Source: an uncultured Emergencia sp. (GTDB lineage Bacteria; Bacillota; Clostridia; Peptostreptococcales; Anaerovoracaceae). Taken from it: a DNA stretch of 64,000 nucleotides. A model generated the notes under the pieces. That model did not search any database. It saw nothing but the letters and a program-made list of their open reading frames with translations, and had not been told where the DNA came from. Both the position numbers and the translations under genes were made by a program. Positions 1 through 9,886 of this stretch are shown here, in pieces. The stretch lies in contig CAJFTU010000049.1 of assembly GCA_904420065.1 (NCBI GenBank), positions 100,552-164,551 of the forward strand. The letters run 5' to 3'. Every line of letters starts with the position of its first letter. Within the stretch, counting starts at the first letter, position 1.

Positions 1-2744
1 TGTCTCACGTCGGTTTGGAACGGCTGACCGACAAGATCGCTGAAGAGGAGTATCCTCAATACGAAGCGATGAATCAGGCTGCCGACAGCAGAAAAATGGA
101 GCGGCTTGGAGAACTTGTACGGGGTTTTTCTTCTGTGCGCCTGACTGCAAAAAAAGAAGAGAAGGAAGCCTACGCGCAGATAAAAGATCTGGCGGCCGCC
201 TGTAGAAAGAAGGCGTCGGCGCTGGTAAACGATGTGAAGAACTTGCTTTTTTTACAGGACTTCGACGAGCAGATCGGTGAAATGAATCAGACGGCGCCGA
301 AAGCTCGTATGCTTCAAAAGCTGCTTCTCGATTTTGATAGGATTTTCCGGGAAAGAAAAACGGAGAAAAAACTGATTGACTTCAACGACATCGAGCACCT
401 CTGTCTTGACGTACTGGAAAACGAGGATGCCGCTTCGTACTATCGGGAAAAGTTTGCGTATATCTTTATCGACGAGTATCAGGATACCAATATATTGCAG
501 GAAGAGATCGTATCCAGAATCAGGAAGGAAAACAATCTCTTCATGGTCGGAGACGTTAAACAGAGCATATATAAATTTCGTCTGGCGGAACCAGAGCTGT
601 TTAAAGAAAAGTACCGGCTTTACAGCAGCGAAAGCGATGTATCGGCAAAGATCGATCTGAACCGGAATTTTCGAAGCAAGTCGGTTCTTCTGCACGAGAT
701 CAATCGGGTTTTCCGCGGTCTGATGGAGGACTATGACGAAGATGCCATGCTGTATCCGGGAGTGGATTACGACGGTCCCTGCCAGTATCCACCAAAGCTG
801 AGAGTTGTGGATACATCCGGCATCGATGAGGCTGATGAAGAGTTGAGCGCACTGAAGAATACCGAGATTGAAGCCCTCGAGACTGTTCAGATCATTCAGC
901 AGCTTTTAGGAAAGCCTTATTACGATCACAAAAACGGCGCGGAAAGACGGATTCGTCCGAGAGATATCGTAATCCTGATGCGCGGCGTGAGGAATTACGC
1001 CGAAGTGTTTTATCAGATATTGAAAGCGAAAGGAATCGACAGTTTTGTCGACGACAGCGAAGGCTATTTTGATACGATAGAGATCAATGTATTCATGAAT
1101 TTACTATCGGTAATAGACAATAAGATGCAGGATGTGCCTCTGATCAGCGTGCTGCATTCGGAGATTTTTCGCTTTTCGGCGGAAGAGCTGGGGCAGATCA
1201 GAAGCCTCTGCCGAACGGGTCCTTACTGGGAAGCCTTTTCCTCTGCCACAGAGGAAGAAGGTCCTCTTGGCGAGAAGTGCAGAAAGGCGGCAGACTGTCT
1301 GCATCGGTGGAAAGCGGCAGCGGTCAGTCTGCCATTGGGCAGATTTATCTGGAGTTTGCTTCTGGAAACCGGTTATTACATTGAAGCCGGCGCCATGCCC
1401 GGCGGAAACCAGAGGCAGGCGAATCTGCGGGCACTGATCGACAAAGCGGAGAGCTTTGCCAGGAGAGGACAGCCTTCTCTGTACAGCTTTGTCCGCTATA
1501 TCGAAGCAGTGAAGATGCGAAAAGTTCCCGTAGGACAGGTAAAGCTGATCGGTGAAAATGACGATCTGGTCAGGATCATGACGATTCACAAAAGTAAGGG
1601 ACTGGAATTTCCCGTCGTCATCGTCGCAGGTCTGGGAAGAAGGCTGAATTACACCAGGATCGGCAGCGGTATCGTTCTTCACAAAGATATCGGCATTGGA
1701 ATGACTTTCGTGGATTTTGCAGGGCACTGGTACAGGCAGACTCTCCTTCAGAGATTGATTCAGAAACAGATTCATCGGGAGGAGGTGCAGGAGGAGATCC
1801 GTATCCTCTATGTAGCGATGACCAGGGCGAAAGATATCCTTTACCTGACTGGAACGGTAAAGGATGGCGCAAAATATGAAGACAGCAGGCAGATCGGCAT
1901 GGGCGGGGAATCTCGTTACCTGGATATGCTGACGGAGATCAGGGATTTTCGGTTAATCGATCCCAACGTGCTCTCTCCTTCGACGGAACAGAAGGAGAGA
2001 ACCGCGAAAAACCTTGTCAGAGAGGACATTTACGACGGGCCGCTCTCTCCATGCGATGCGGAAGATATTTATCGGAGACTGGATTTTGCCTATCCTTTTG
2101 AAGAGGAGAGGAGAAGGAAATCCAAATATTCCGTTACGGAGCTCAGTCGGCTTGGAGCGGACAGGCCGGTTCCGGAACGGAAGTTGGATCTCTCCGTGCC
2201 CCGTTTCCGCCAGGGAAAGAAAACGCTGACGGCGGCAGAAAAAGGAACCGTCAGTCACGGCATAATGGAGCGGATTGATTTTGTCCGGGCTGCATCAGAG
2301 GGCGGAACTTATGTGCGTCAGGCAGTTCGACAGATGGTTGACCGCGGAATATTTACGGAAGAGGAAGCAGAAAACGCGGATCTTTCCCAGATCGTTTCCT
2401 TTTTCTCTTCTCCGATCGGAAAGCGCTGTGCGGAAAGCGCAGCGGAAGGGCGACTTGTGCGGGAAAGGGCTTTTGCTCTTCGGATGGAGGTTCAAGGCGG
2501 ACAGGCGATCGTCCAGGGGATTATCGACTGCTATTTTGAAGAGGAAGACGGTCTTGTGCTGTTGGACTACAAGACCAACTGGATCGACGGGACAAAACCC
2601 TTTGCCGAGGAAGAGAAAAGGCTGAGAGAGACCTACCAGGGTCAAATCGATATTTACCGGAGAGCGCTCAGCGCTTCGGCGAAGAAACCGGTTAAAGAAG
2701 CGTGGTTGTGTCTGCTCAGCGCCGGCCGACAGATTGAAATGTAG
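1..2744 (+). CDS. addA: ATP-dependent helicase/nuclease subunit A (AddA), 5' truncated by window edge
   Basis: UvrD-like motifs (IDFNDIEHLCLDVL, DEYQDTN, GDVKQSIYKFR, IMTIHKSKGLEFPVV, LYVAMTRAKDILYL) and C-terminal RecB-type nuclease motif (LLDYKTNWI). The frame is open to the window start, so the tool start at 15 is not the true start. Confidence 0.93.
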   Translation, partial: SHVGLERLTDKIAEEEYPQYEAMNQAADSRKMERLGELVRGFSSVRLTAKKEEKEAYAQIKDLAAACRKKASALVNDVKNLLFLQDFDEQIGEMNQTAPKARMLQKLLLDFDRIFRERKTEKKLIDFNDIEHLCLDVLENEDAASYYREKFAYIFIDEYQDTNILQEEIVSRIRKENNLFMVGDVKQSIYKFRLAEPELFKEKYRLYSSESDVSAKIDLNRNFRSKSVLLHEINRVFRGLMEDYDEDAMLYPGVDYDGPCQYPPKLRVVDTSGIDEADEELSALKNTEIEALETVQIIQQLLGKPYYDHKNGAERRIRPRDIVILMRGVRNYAEVFYQILKAKGIDSFVDDSEGYFDTIEINVFMNLLSVIDNKMQDVPLISVLHSEIFRFSAEELGQIRSLCRTGPYWEAFSSATEEEGPLGEKCRKAADCLHRWKAAAVSLPLGRFIWSLLLETGYYIEAGAMPGGNQRQANLRALIDKAESFARRGQPSLYSFVRYIEAVKMRKVPVGQVKLIGENDDLVRIMTIHKSKGLEFPVVIVAGLGRRLNYTRIGSGIVLHKDIGIGMTFVDFAGHWYRQTLLQRLIQKQIHREEVQEEIRILYVAMTRAKDILYLTGTVKDGAKYEDSRQIGMGGESRYLDMLTEIRDFRLIDPNVLSPSTEQKERTAKNLVREDIYDGPLSPCDAEDIYRRLDFAYPFEEERRRKSKYSVTELSRLGADRPVPERKLDLSVPRFRQGKKTLTAAEKGTVSHGIMERIDFVRAASEGGTYVRQAVRQMVDRGIFTEEEAENADLSQIVSFFSSPIGKRCAESAAEGRLVRERAFALRMEVQGGQAIVQGIIDCYFEEEDGLVLLDYKTNWIDGTKPFAEEEKRLRETYQGQIDIYRRALSASAKKPVKEAWLCLLSAGRQIEM

Positions 2745-2772
2745 TTTTTACGGAAGGGAATGGTGAAGTGAG

Positions 2773-3618
2773 TTGAAGAGAGGATTGGTTATAGAAGGCG
2801 GAGGCATGCGGGGAATTTTTGCAGCCGGAGTGCTGGATTTCTTTTTGGACAGCGGCATTCGGTTTGACAATGTGATCGGTGTTTCGGCAGGAGCGTGTCA
2901 CGGCTGCAGCTTTGTCTGCGGTCAGAAAGGGCGCGCATACGCTACGGCTACGGATTATCTGGACAGAAAGGAATACTGCAGCCTTCAGAGTCTGCGAAAA
3001 ACCGGCGATCTGTTCGGCGCCGAGTTTATCTATCATACGATTCCCGAGCAGCTTTATCCCATAGATAATGAAGCTTACAAAAGGAGCGGAATCACATTTC
3101 AGGCTGCGGTTACCAACTGCAGAACGGGAAAAGCCGAGTATCCGGTTATAGAGGATATGTTTGATGACGTAGAGTACATCCGGGCGTCCAGCTCTCTGCC
3201 GTTTTTGGCCAACATGGTGGAAATCGGCGGACAGCTGTATATGGACGGCGGAATTTCCGATTCTATTCCGGTGGCACAGGCGCTGAAACAGGGAAACGAG
3301 AAAGTGGTGGCCGTCCTGACCAGGCCAAGGGATTATCGAAAGAAGAGCAGCCGTACGGCGTCTCTGACAAAGCTGAAATACGGAAAATATCCGAATCTGG
3401 TCGGAGCGCTGAAACAGCGCGCTAAAAAATATAATGAGACGTTGGAACGAATCGCAGAGGAAGAAAAAGCGGGGCGGGTGTTTGTAGTGGCCCCTATGGG
3501 GCCTTTGAACATCGGGAGAACAGAAAAGGATCCCGTGAAGCTGAGGAAGGGCTATCAGGAAGGATACTACGTAGCGGAAGGACTCCGCAAAGCATTGAAA
3601 GAGTTTCTCGGAGAATAG
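2773..3618 (+). CDS. patatin-like phospholipase family protein (RssA-like)
   Basis: N-terminal GGGMRGIFAAGVL, GVSAGA nucleophile elbow, DGG catalytic Asp motif (YMDGGISDSIPV). Confidence 0.9.
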   Translation: MKRGLVIEGGGMRGIFAAGVLDFFLDSGIRFDNVIGVSAGACHGCSFVCGQKGRAYATATDYLDRKEYCSLQSLRKTGDLFGAEFIYHTIPEQLYPIDNEAYKRSGITFQAAVTNCRTGKAEYPVIEDMFDDVEYIRASSSLPFLANMVEIGGQLYMDGGISDSIPVAQALKQGNEKVVAVLTRPRDYRKKSSRTASLTKLKYGKYPNLVGALKQRAKKYNETLERIAEEEKAGRVFVVAPMGPLNIGRTEKDPVKLRKGYQEGYYVAEGLRKALKEFLGE

Positions 3619-3681
3619 CAGGAGTGCAGGCGGTTCATTCTGAGCTCTATAGAAGACCCGTTGGGTAGGGTGCGTATATAA

Positions 3682-3713
3682 AAAGGACTCCTTTTAGTGA
3701 GGAGTCCTTTTTG
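3682..3713. terminator. intrinsic terminator between convergent genes
   Basis: aaaggactcc/ggagtccttt perfect 10-bp stem followed by T-run. Confidence 0.85.
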
Positions 3714-3731
3714 GCGTCTTTATTGTTTATT

Positions 3732-5078
3732 TTATACGATGCCCTGTGCCATCATAGCTTCTGCGACTTTTTCAAATCCGGCGATGTTAGCTCCGGCAAC
3801 CAGATCGTAGCCTAAGCCGTATCTCTCGCAGGCATCAGCAGCGTTCTTGTGGATATTGACCATGATGGTCTCCAGCTGTTCGTAAACCTGTGCCGGTGAG
3901 AATACCGTGTGACCTGCGTTCTGTCCCATTTCGATGCAGGAGCAGGCTACACCGCCGGCATTGGCAGCCTTGGAAGGTCCAATGACAACGTTGTGCTCTT
4001 TCAGGTATTCGATAGCCTCGTTGGTTGTAGGCATGTTGGAACCCTCGCACAGATATTTGCATCCGTTTTCTACCATTGTCTTGGCGTCTTCGATGCGGAT
4101 TTCGTTCTGTGTAGCGCAAGGGATGTAGAGGTCAGCCTTAACTTCCCAAGGTTTCTTTCCTGGGTAGAAGGTAGCTCCAGGGAATTTCTCTGCATAAGGT
4201 GCGCAGATGTTCTTTCCGGACGCTCTCAGCTCAAGGAGGTAATCTTCCTTTTCACCGGCAGTAACGCCGTCAGGATCGTAGATGTATCCGTCCGGTCCGG
4301 AGATCGTAATGACTTTTGCGCCCAGCTGATTCAGCTTCTGCACGGTTCCCCAGGATACGTTGCCGAATCCGGATACGGCAACAGTCTTGCCTTTCAGTTC
4401 TTCTCCGCAGTGTTTCAGCATTTCTCTTGCGAAGAATACGATACCGTAGCCGGTAGCTTCGGTTCTGCCTGCCAGACCGCCGAACGGCAGACCTTTTCCT
4501 GTCAGAACGCCTTCATATCTGTCTGTGATTCTCTTGTACTGACCGAATAAGTAACCGATTTCTCTGGCGCCTACGCCCAGGTCGCCTGCCGGAACATCGG
4601 TGTGCGGTCCGATATGTCTGTAGAGTTCTGTCATGAATGCCTGGCAGAATCTCATGATTTCTCCGTCGGATTTGCCGTTAGGATCGAAGTCGGCTCCGCC
4701 TTTGCCGCCGCCGATTGGAAGGCCGGTAAGGCTGTTCTTGAAAATCTGTTCGAATCCGAGGAACTTGATGATTCCAGGATATACGTTCGGTGCGAATCTC
4801 AGACCGCCTTTGTAAGGTCCGATAGCGCTGTTGAATTCGTATCTGTAGCCTCTGTTGACCTGTACTTTACCGTTGTCATCTACCCAGGAAACTCTGAAGC
4901 TGATGCCTCTTTCCGGCTCGATGAGTCTTTCAATCAGACCGGCTTCGATGTATTCCGGATGAGCTTCCAGAACTGGTTCGATAGAAGTCAGCACTTCTTC
5001 AACAGTCTGCAAAAATTCTGGTTCGCCAGGATTTCTCTTTTTAGCAATATCGATGTACTGCTGGACTAAATTTGCCAT
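3732..5078 (-). CDS. gdhA: NADP-specific glutamate dehydrogenase
   Basis: Full-length 448 aa GDH; motifs GPYKGGLRFAPNV, KNSLTGLPIGGGKGG, ATGYGIVFF, GSNMPTTNEA; RBS GAGGAG upstream of ATG. Confidence 0.97.
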   Translation of the reverse strand: MANLVQQYIDIAKKRNPGEPEFLQTVEEVLTSIEPVLEAHPEYIEAGLIERLIEPERGISFRVSWVDDNGKVQVNRGYRYEFNSAIGPYKGGLRFAPNVYPGIIKFLGFEQIFKNSLTGLPIGGGKGGADFDPNGKSDGEIMRFCQAFMTELYRHIGPHTDVPAGDLGVGAREIGYLFGQYKRITDRYEGVLTGKGLPFGGLAGRTEATGYGIVFFAREMLKHCGEELKGKTVAVSGFGNVSWGTVQKLNQLGAKVITISGPDGYIYDPDGVTAGEKEDYLLELRASGKNICAPYAEKFPGATFYPGKKPWEVKADLYIPCATQNEIRIEDAKTMVENGCKYLCEGSNMPTTNEAIEYLKEHNVVIGPSKAANAGGVACSCIEMGQNAGHTVFSPAQVYEQLETIMVNIHKNAADACERYGLGYDLVAGANIAGFEKVAEAMMAQGIV

Positions 5079-5145
5079 TTCGATCTCCTCTTTTCTCTGT
5101 TTCTCTTATTGTTGGATTTGCGTTAAAATTCCGCTTTCCTAATTC

Positions 5146-5174
5146 AATATAACACTTTGTGATTTTATAGTCAA
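5146..5174 (-). promoter_or_regulatory. predicted sigma-A promoter of gdhA
   Basis: On the minus strand: TTGACT - 17 bp - TATATT. Confidence 0.65.
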
Positions 5175-5308
5175 CCTTTTCTGGAACAATATACTTTACT
5201 TTTTTAAAGGACGATATATCGTTGAAATTCCAATGATTTTACAATGTACATTGCTAAAGCGGATGAAGGTGATTTGCCGGAGAAGAGGCGTGAGGAAAGG
5301 AGAAAAAA

Positions 5309-5506
5309 GTGAAATTATATTCGAAAAAAATAATTTATATTCGATGCATGCTCAGCTGCGTCTCCACAAGGGGAAAAGAGAAATCTTTTACAACGACAAA
5401 GTGGCATTTGACGTCGATGTCTGCACAGGCAAACGGCGGAATTCTAATCTTGTATACAGGTGTATTTCAGGAGGTGATGGAAATAATAGGGTTCAAAACT
5501 TTATAA
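5309..5506 (+). CDS. possible small protein of unknown function (65 aa)
   Basis: GTG start 6 nt after AAAGGAG in an otherwise empty 790-bp gap; no recognisable family. Confidence 0.25.
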   Translation: MKLYSKKIIYIRCMLSCVSTRGKEKSFTTTKWHLTSMSAQANGGILILYTGVFQEVMEIIGFKTL

Positions 5507-5652
5507 ATATATGTTGTGAATTATATCTGTGCATAAATATTTGCCTGTTGACACGACAGCTATCGGATGATATTTTATATTGCCGCTTGTAAGTCTGAAA
5601 CAGGGAGGAAGGCGCAGTCTGCAGTCTCTTATGTGCTAAGGTAACAAAAGGG

Positions 5653-5682
5653 TTGTCACACACGGCATTTTCGGGGTATAAT
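5653..5682 (+). promoter_or_regulatory. predicted promoter of mgtE leader
   Basis: TTGTCA - 18 bp - TATAAT; leaves a leader of about 185 nt before mgtE. Confidence 0.6.
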
Positions 5683-5873
5683 TAATTGTTCAGGCAATTA
5701 TGTGAGAGGATGTGAAGAAATGGATAATGGGCCTGCTTCTATACGAAGTAAGAACAGAATAAGAAGCAACACGTTATCCCTGTCTCTTTTTGGAAGATAA
5801 AAGCTGTTTGTCGGCTTCCTGGTATTTTCCAAAGAGGGGACGGGGAAATACCAGGAAAGCGAGGTAAATACCA

Positions 5874-7271
5874 ATGGACAACAGAGTAATGGACCTGGAT
5901 CTTTTGCTGGATGAGTCTTTGGAAAAAATTCTGAAACTTATCGAAGAAAAAAAATATTTCCAGGCGAGAGACGAACTATTAAAGTACAACGCGGTAGACA
6001 TCGCAGAACTTTTGGAAGAAATCACCGAAGAAACGGAGATCGAAATGACGATCATTCTGTTCAGGCTTCTTCCTAAAGACGTGTCGGTAGAGGTCTTTTC
6101 GGAACTTCCTTCAGACGATCAGGTAGAGATTGTCAACGGAATCACCGATAAGGAAATCAACTTTATCGTTCATGAGATGGACTTCGACGACAAGATCGAC
6201 GTTCTGGAAGAGCTTCCGGCAAATATTGTCGATAAGATTCTGGAGAAGACGCCGAAGAATGAGCGAAAGCTGATCAATACCTTTTTAAACTATCCGGATA
6301 CCTGCGCAGGAAGCCTGATGACACCGGATTACATCAGCCTGCAGAAGGAATGGACCGTAGGGGAAGCACTGGAGTATATTAAAAAGGTCGGAATGGACGC
6401 AGAGACGGTATATACCTGTTACGTCAAGGACAGCGGACGAAAGCTGATCGGAATCGTGTCGCTGAGCACACTGGTAATCACCGACGACGATGTGAAGATT
6501 AAGAATATCATGCGAACAGACTACGTATACGAAAACGTGTACGACGATCAGGAAGACGTATCGGAGGACTTTAAAAAGTACGGCTTTCTGGCCATTCCAG
6601 TGGTGGACAAAGAGCACCGTCTGGTGGGCATCATTACTGTCGACGATATTCTGGACGTCATGGAAGAAGAGGCTACAGAAGATATCGAGAGGATGAACGG
6701 CGTTATCGACTGGGAAAATTCGGATAAAGGATACCTGGACATCTCGGTCTGGCAGCACGTTCTCAACAGACTGCCATGGTTGGTCATTCTGATGGTAGCG
6801 TATATCTTTACCGGTATGATCATTACCCGTTTTGAAGGAAAACTGTCGGAGATCATCTGTCTGGTGGCGTATATGCCTATGCTGATGGGCACGGGGGGAA
6901 ATACCGGATCGCAGGCTGCAACGTTGATTATCAGAGGTCTTGCTACAGACGAGGTGGATACTTCCGATGTATTTAAAATCCTTTGGAAGGAAATACGGAT
7001 CGGATTTCTCGTCGGTGCAATTTTGAGTCTGCTCAACTTTGCCCGTGTCTGTTGGCTGGACGGCAACGGACCGCTCATTGCGCTGACGGTTTGCTCAGCG
7101 ATGCTGTTTATCGTCGTCTTTGCGAAAGTGCTCGGAAGCATGGTCCCTCTCTTTGTAAAGAAGATCAATCTGGACCCGGCGCTTATCGCTAATCCGGCGA
7201 TTTCATCGGTATCCGATATGGTAGCGCTGTCGATTTATTTCGCGATGGCTACTCTGTTTTTGGGGTTATAG
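5874..7271 (+). CDS. mgtE: magnesium transporter MgtE
   Basis: N-domain, CBS pair, and membrane domain with TGGNTGSQAATLIIRGLA and NPAISSVSDMVALSIYF. Confidence 0.96.
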   Translation: MDNRVMDLDLLLDESLEKILKLIEEKKYFQARDELLKYNAVDIAELLEEITEETEIEMTIILFRLLPKDVSVEVFSELPSDDQVEIVNGITDKEINFIVHEMDFDDKIDVLEELPANIVDKILEKTPKNERKLINTFLNYPDTCAGSLMTPDYISLQKEWTVGEALEYIKKVGMDAETVYTCYVKDSGRKLIGIVSLSTLVITDDDVKIKNIMRTDYVYENVYDDQEDVSEDFKKYGFLAIPVVDKEHRLVGIITVDDILDVMEEEATEDIERMNGVIDWENSDKGYLDISVWQHVLNRLPWLVILMVAYIFTGMIITRFEGKLSEIICLVAYMPMLMGTGGNTGSQAATLIIRGLATDEVDTSDVFKILWKEIRIGFLVGAILSLLNFARVCWLDGNGPLIALTVCSAMLFIVVFAKVLGSMVPLFVKKINLDPALIANPAISSVSDMVALSIYFAMATLFLGL

Positions 7272-7304
7272 TTTTAGATGAGAGATGAAGCAGAGGGTGA
7301 TAAG

Positions 7305-7772
7305 ATGAGAAAATTTGTATCGGGAACGGTAATCGTGGCCATGCTTTTCGGCATGTTCCTGCTTTGGAGCTGTGAGGAAGATCAGGCCCCGAGCAGTGTG
7401 GGAAACGATAAAAAGCTCAATTCCCTTATCGGAGAATGGGAATGTGAAGCAAATCCGCTGAACGATCCGAATAACTATACAGGTTATCTCAAGCTGGAAA
7501 TCAGCAGGGACGGCAACTTTTCTCTCTATGATGCGGAGGAGGACAGCCTGGGAATTTCCGGCAGCATCATCGTCTTAGACGACAGTTCTCTGCAGATTCT
7601 TTGCGCGGACAACAGCGAGTTCGATCCGCCGCCAATCTGGTACAATATGCGGACTAATCAGATATTCACTTATGAATTTAAGACGGAGTCCAAAGAAAAA
7701 CTGCTGCTGACTTTCGAGGACGATCAGACTGGAGAGTCTTCGACGCTGATTTTTAATAAGGTGAAAAAATAA
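7305..7772 (+). CDS. putative lipoprotein of unknown function
   Basis: MRKFVSGTVIVAMLFGMFLLWSC signal peptide with lipobox-like Cys; rest lacks a recognised motif. ORF track start is 7278; ATG at 7305 preferred. Confidence 0.65.
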   Translation: MRKFVSGTVIVAMLFGMFLLWSCEEDQAPSSVGNDKKLNSLIGEWECEANPLNDPNNYTGYLKLEISRDGNFSLYDAEEDSLGISGSIIVLDDSSLQILCADNSEFDPPPIWYNMRTNQIFTYEFKTESKEKLLLTFEDDQTGESSTLIFNKVKK

Positions 7773-8621
7773 ATGGAAATTGCAGGTTTAACCGACAGCG
7801 CTTTTGTCCATACTGTTATTAGAAAACGCCCACAGGACGTACATAAGGGAGACTGCGGCAGGGTTCTCATTGTCGCAGGTTCAAAGGGAATGGCAGGCGC
7901 GGCGGTGTTTACGGCTAAATCCGCCATAAAGTGCGGAAGCGGACTGGTTAAGGTCTGCACCAGAAAAAAGAATTTCCCGATTCTCCAGATTTCCGTTCCG
8001 GAAAGCATATGTATCCGCTGGGGCAGGACGAAAAAGGATCTGGAGCAGTATGACGCTATTGCTGTAGGTCCGGGAATGGGAGCTGGTAGACGGACAAGAA
8101 AAATTTTGAAGAGGATTCTGAAGGAATATCAGAAGACGGTAGTTATCGATGCCGACGGACTGAATGCCGTGGCCGGCAGCAGGAAACTGCAGAAGCTGGT
8201 CAGAGAAACCGGGGCCCGGGTGATCATAACGCCGCACATTGGAGAAGCAAAGAGGCTGCTTGGAAACAGCCGGCTTATGGGCCTGACCAAGCTGCAGATT
8301 GCCGCCTCTCTCCGTCATTATTACGGCTGTATCGTCATAGTAAAAGGCGCGCAGACGCTGGTAGCCGTTTCGGAAGAGGAAGCATATACTAATACTACAG
8401 GTAATCCGGGTATGGCTACAGCCGGATCCGGCGACGCGCTTACGGGCGTCATCGTTTCTCTGGCGGGCCAGGGACTTGCGCCGCAGGACGCAGCCCGGGC
8501 CGGAGTATTTGTACACGGTATGTCAGGCGATCTGGCATCGGAAAAATTGGGGGAATACGGTCTTACGGCCAGCGATATAGCGGATTTCGTGCCTTTTGCT
8601 TTAAAAGAATTGACAGATTAA
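7773..8621 (+). CDS. nnrD: ADP-dependent NAD(P)H-hydrate dehydratase (YjeF C-terminal/NnrD)
   Basis: [58 protein letters not shown]. Confidence 0.93.
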   Translation: MEIAGLTDSAFVHTVIRKRPQDVHKGDCGRVLIVAGSKGMAGAAVFTAKSAIKCGSGLVKVCTRKKNFPILQISVPESICIRWGRTKKDLEQYDAIAVGPGMGAGRRTRKILKRILKEYQKTVVIDADGLNAVAGSRKLQKLVRETGARVIITPHIGEAKRLLGNSRLMGLTKLQIAASLRHYYGCIVIVKGAQTLVAVSEEEAYTNTTGNPGMATAGSGDALTGVIVSLAGQGLAPQDAARAGVFVHGMSGDLASEKLGEYGLTASDIADFVPFALKELTD

Positions 8622-8629
8622 GACAAGGA

Positions 8630-8998
8630 GTGTTGGACTTGGTAGTGAAAAAAGGAGATCTTTATTTCGCTGATCTAAGTCCCGTTGTCGGCTCCGAGCA
8701 AGGGGGCGTCAGACCAGTACTTGTAGTTCAGAACGACGTAGGAAACAAATACAGCCCGACGATTATCGTGGCTGCAGTCACATCACAGATAAACAAGGCG
8801 AAATTGCCTACCCATGTAGAGCTTAGAGCCAGCGATGGCGGACTTAGCAAAAACTCGGTCGTGCTGCTCGAGCAGCTTCGCACGATCGACAAGCGGAGAC
8901 TTAAGGAACACATCGGCACACTCAGTGAAACACAGATGCCTACTGTAGATCAGGCATTGAGCGTAAGTCTGGGTATAGCGGAAACAAAGAACCACTGA
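8630..8998 (+). CDS. type II toxin-antitoxin system PemK/MazF family toxin
   Basis: [47 protein letters not shown]...[13 protein letters not shown] is a typical NdoA/MazF sequence. Start codon ambiguous (GTG/TTG at 8630, 8633, 8639 or 8645). Confidence 0.93.
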   Translation: MLDLVVKKGDLYFADLSPVVGSEQGGVRPVLVVQNDVGNKYSPTIIVAAVTSQINKAKLPTHVELRASDGGLSKNSVVLLEQLRTIDKRRLKEHIGTLSETQMPTVDQALSVSLGIAETKNH

Positions 8999-9067
8999 TT
9001 TGGATTTTAAATGGGGAGAATCGGCTTGTCCGGTCTCCCCGTAAATTAATATAAATGGAGGATAATC

Positions 9068-9886
9068 ATGGACGATAAACAGTATGAAAAACTGGCTGCT
9101 AAGATCAGAATCGATTGTCTGCGCGCCATACATAATGCCGGTTCGGGACATCCCGGAGGCAGCCTTTCTGCCGCAGATATCGTGACGGCTCTTTACTTCA
9201 GAGAGATGAATATCGACCCTGCCGATCCGAAGAAGGCGGATCGGGACAAGTTTATTCTGTCCAAGGGACACGCCGGCCCGGTACAGTATGCGGCGCTGGC
9301 CGAGAGAGGTTACTACCCTGTAGAAGATATGATGTCCCTTCGCAAGATAGGAAGTCCTTTTCAGGGACATCCCAACATGCATAAGGTGCCGGGAATCGAG
9401 ATGTCTACCGGTTCTCTGGGCCAGGGCATATCTGTCAGCGTCGGTATGGCGCTGGCCAACAAGCTGGATGGAAATCCGGGAAGAATTTACACCCTTTTGG
9501 GTGACGGAGAACTGCAGGAGGGAATCGTCTGGGAAGCCGCCATGTCGGCCGCCCATTATAAGCTGGACAATCTGGTGGCGATCGTGGACTGGAATGGGCT
9601 GCAGATCGACGGTAAAAATGACGACGTAATGACAGTAAAGCCGATAGATCAGAAGTTTGCCTCTTTTGGCTGGAACGTGGTCAATATCGATGGTCACAGT
9701 TTTGAGCAGATTTTCGATGCTTTCGATCAGGCGCGGCAGTGTGCGGAGAAACCGACGGCAATTATCGCCAGAACCCACAAAGGCAGGGGCGTATCCTTCA
9801 TGGAAGATAATCCGGGCTGGCACGGAAAGGCTCCTAACGAAGAAGAGACGAAACAGGCTGTTGAAGAACTGGGAGGTGAATGGTAA
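9068..9886 (+). CDS. transketolase, N-terminal (TPP-binding) subunit
   Basis: GSGHPGGSLSAADIVTALYF, SKGHAGPVQYAALAERG, GDGELQEGIVWEAAM. Confidence 0.96.
   Translation: MDDKQYEKLAAKIRIDCLRAIHNAGSGHPGGSLSAADIVTALYFREMNIDPADPKKADRDKFILSKGHAGPVQYAALAERGYYPVEDMMSLRKIGSPFQGHPNMHKVPGIEMSTGSLGQGISVSVGMALANKLDGNPGRIYTLLGDGELQEGIVWEAAMSAAHYKLDNLVAIVDWNGLQIDGKNDDVMTVKPIDQKFASFGWNVVNIDGHSFEQIFDAFDQARQCAEKPTAIIARTHKGRGVSFMEDNPGWHGKAPNEEETKQAVEELGGEW

Noticed and set aside
376-660. Overlapping small ORFs inside addA (also 2014-2229, 2275-2625 and their antisense partners)
   Set aside because: Alternative frames of a conserved helicase/nuclease gene; no independent RBS or family evidence.
5690-5873. mgtE leader as a standard M-box (ykoK) riboswitch
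   Set aside because: The conserved M-box core I would expect was not recognisable by eye. An Infernal search is still needed, so this is a tentative rejection.
7773-8998. nnrD as the cognate antitoxin of the MazF-like gene
   Set aside because: NnrD is a full metabolic enzyme with intact motifs; adjacency alone does not make it an antitoxin.
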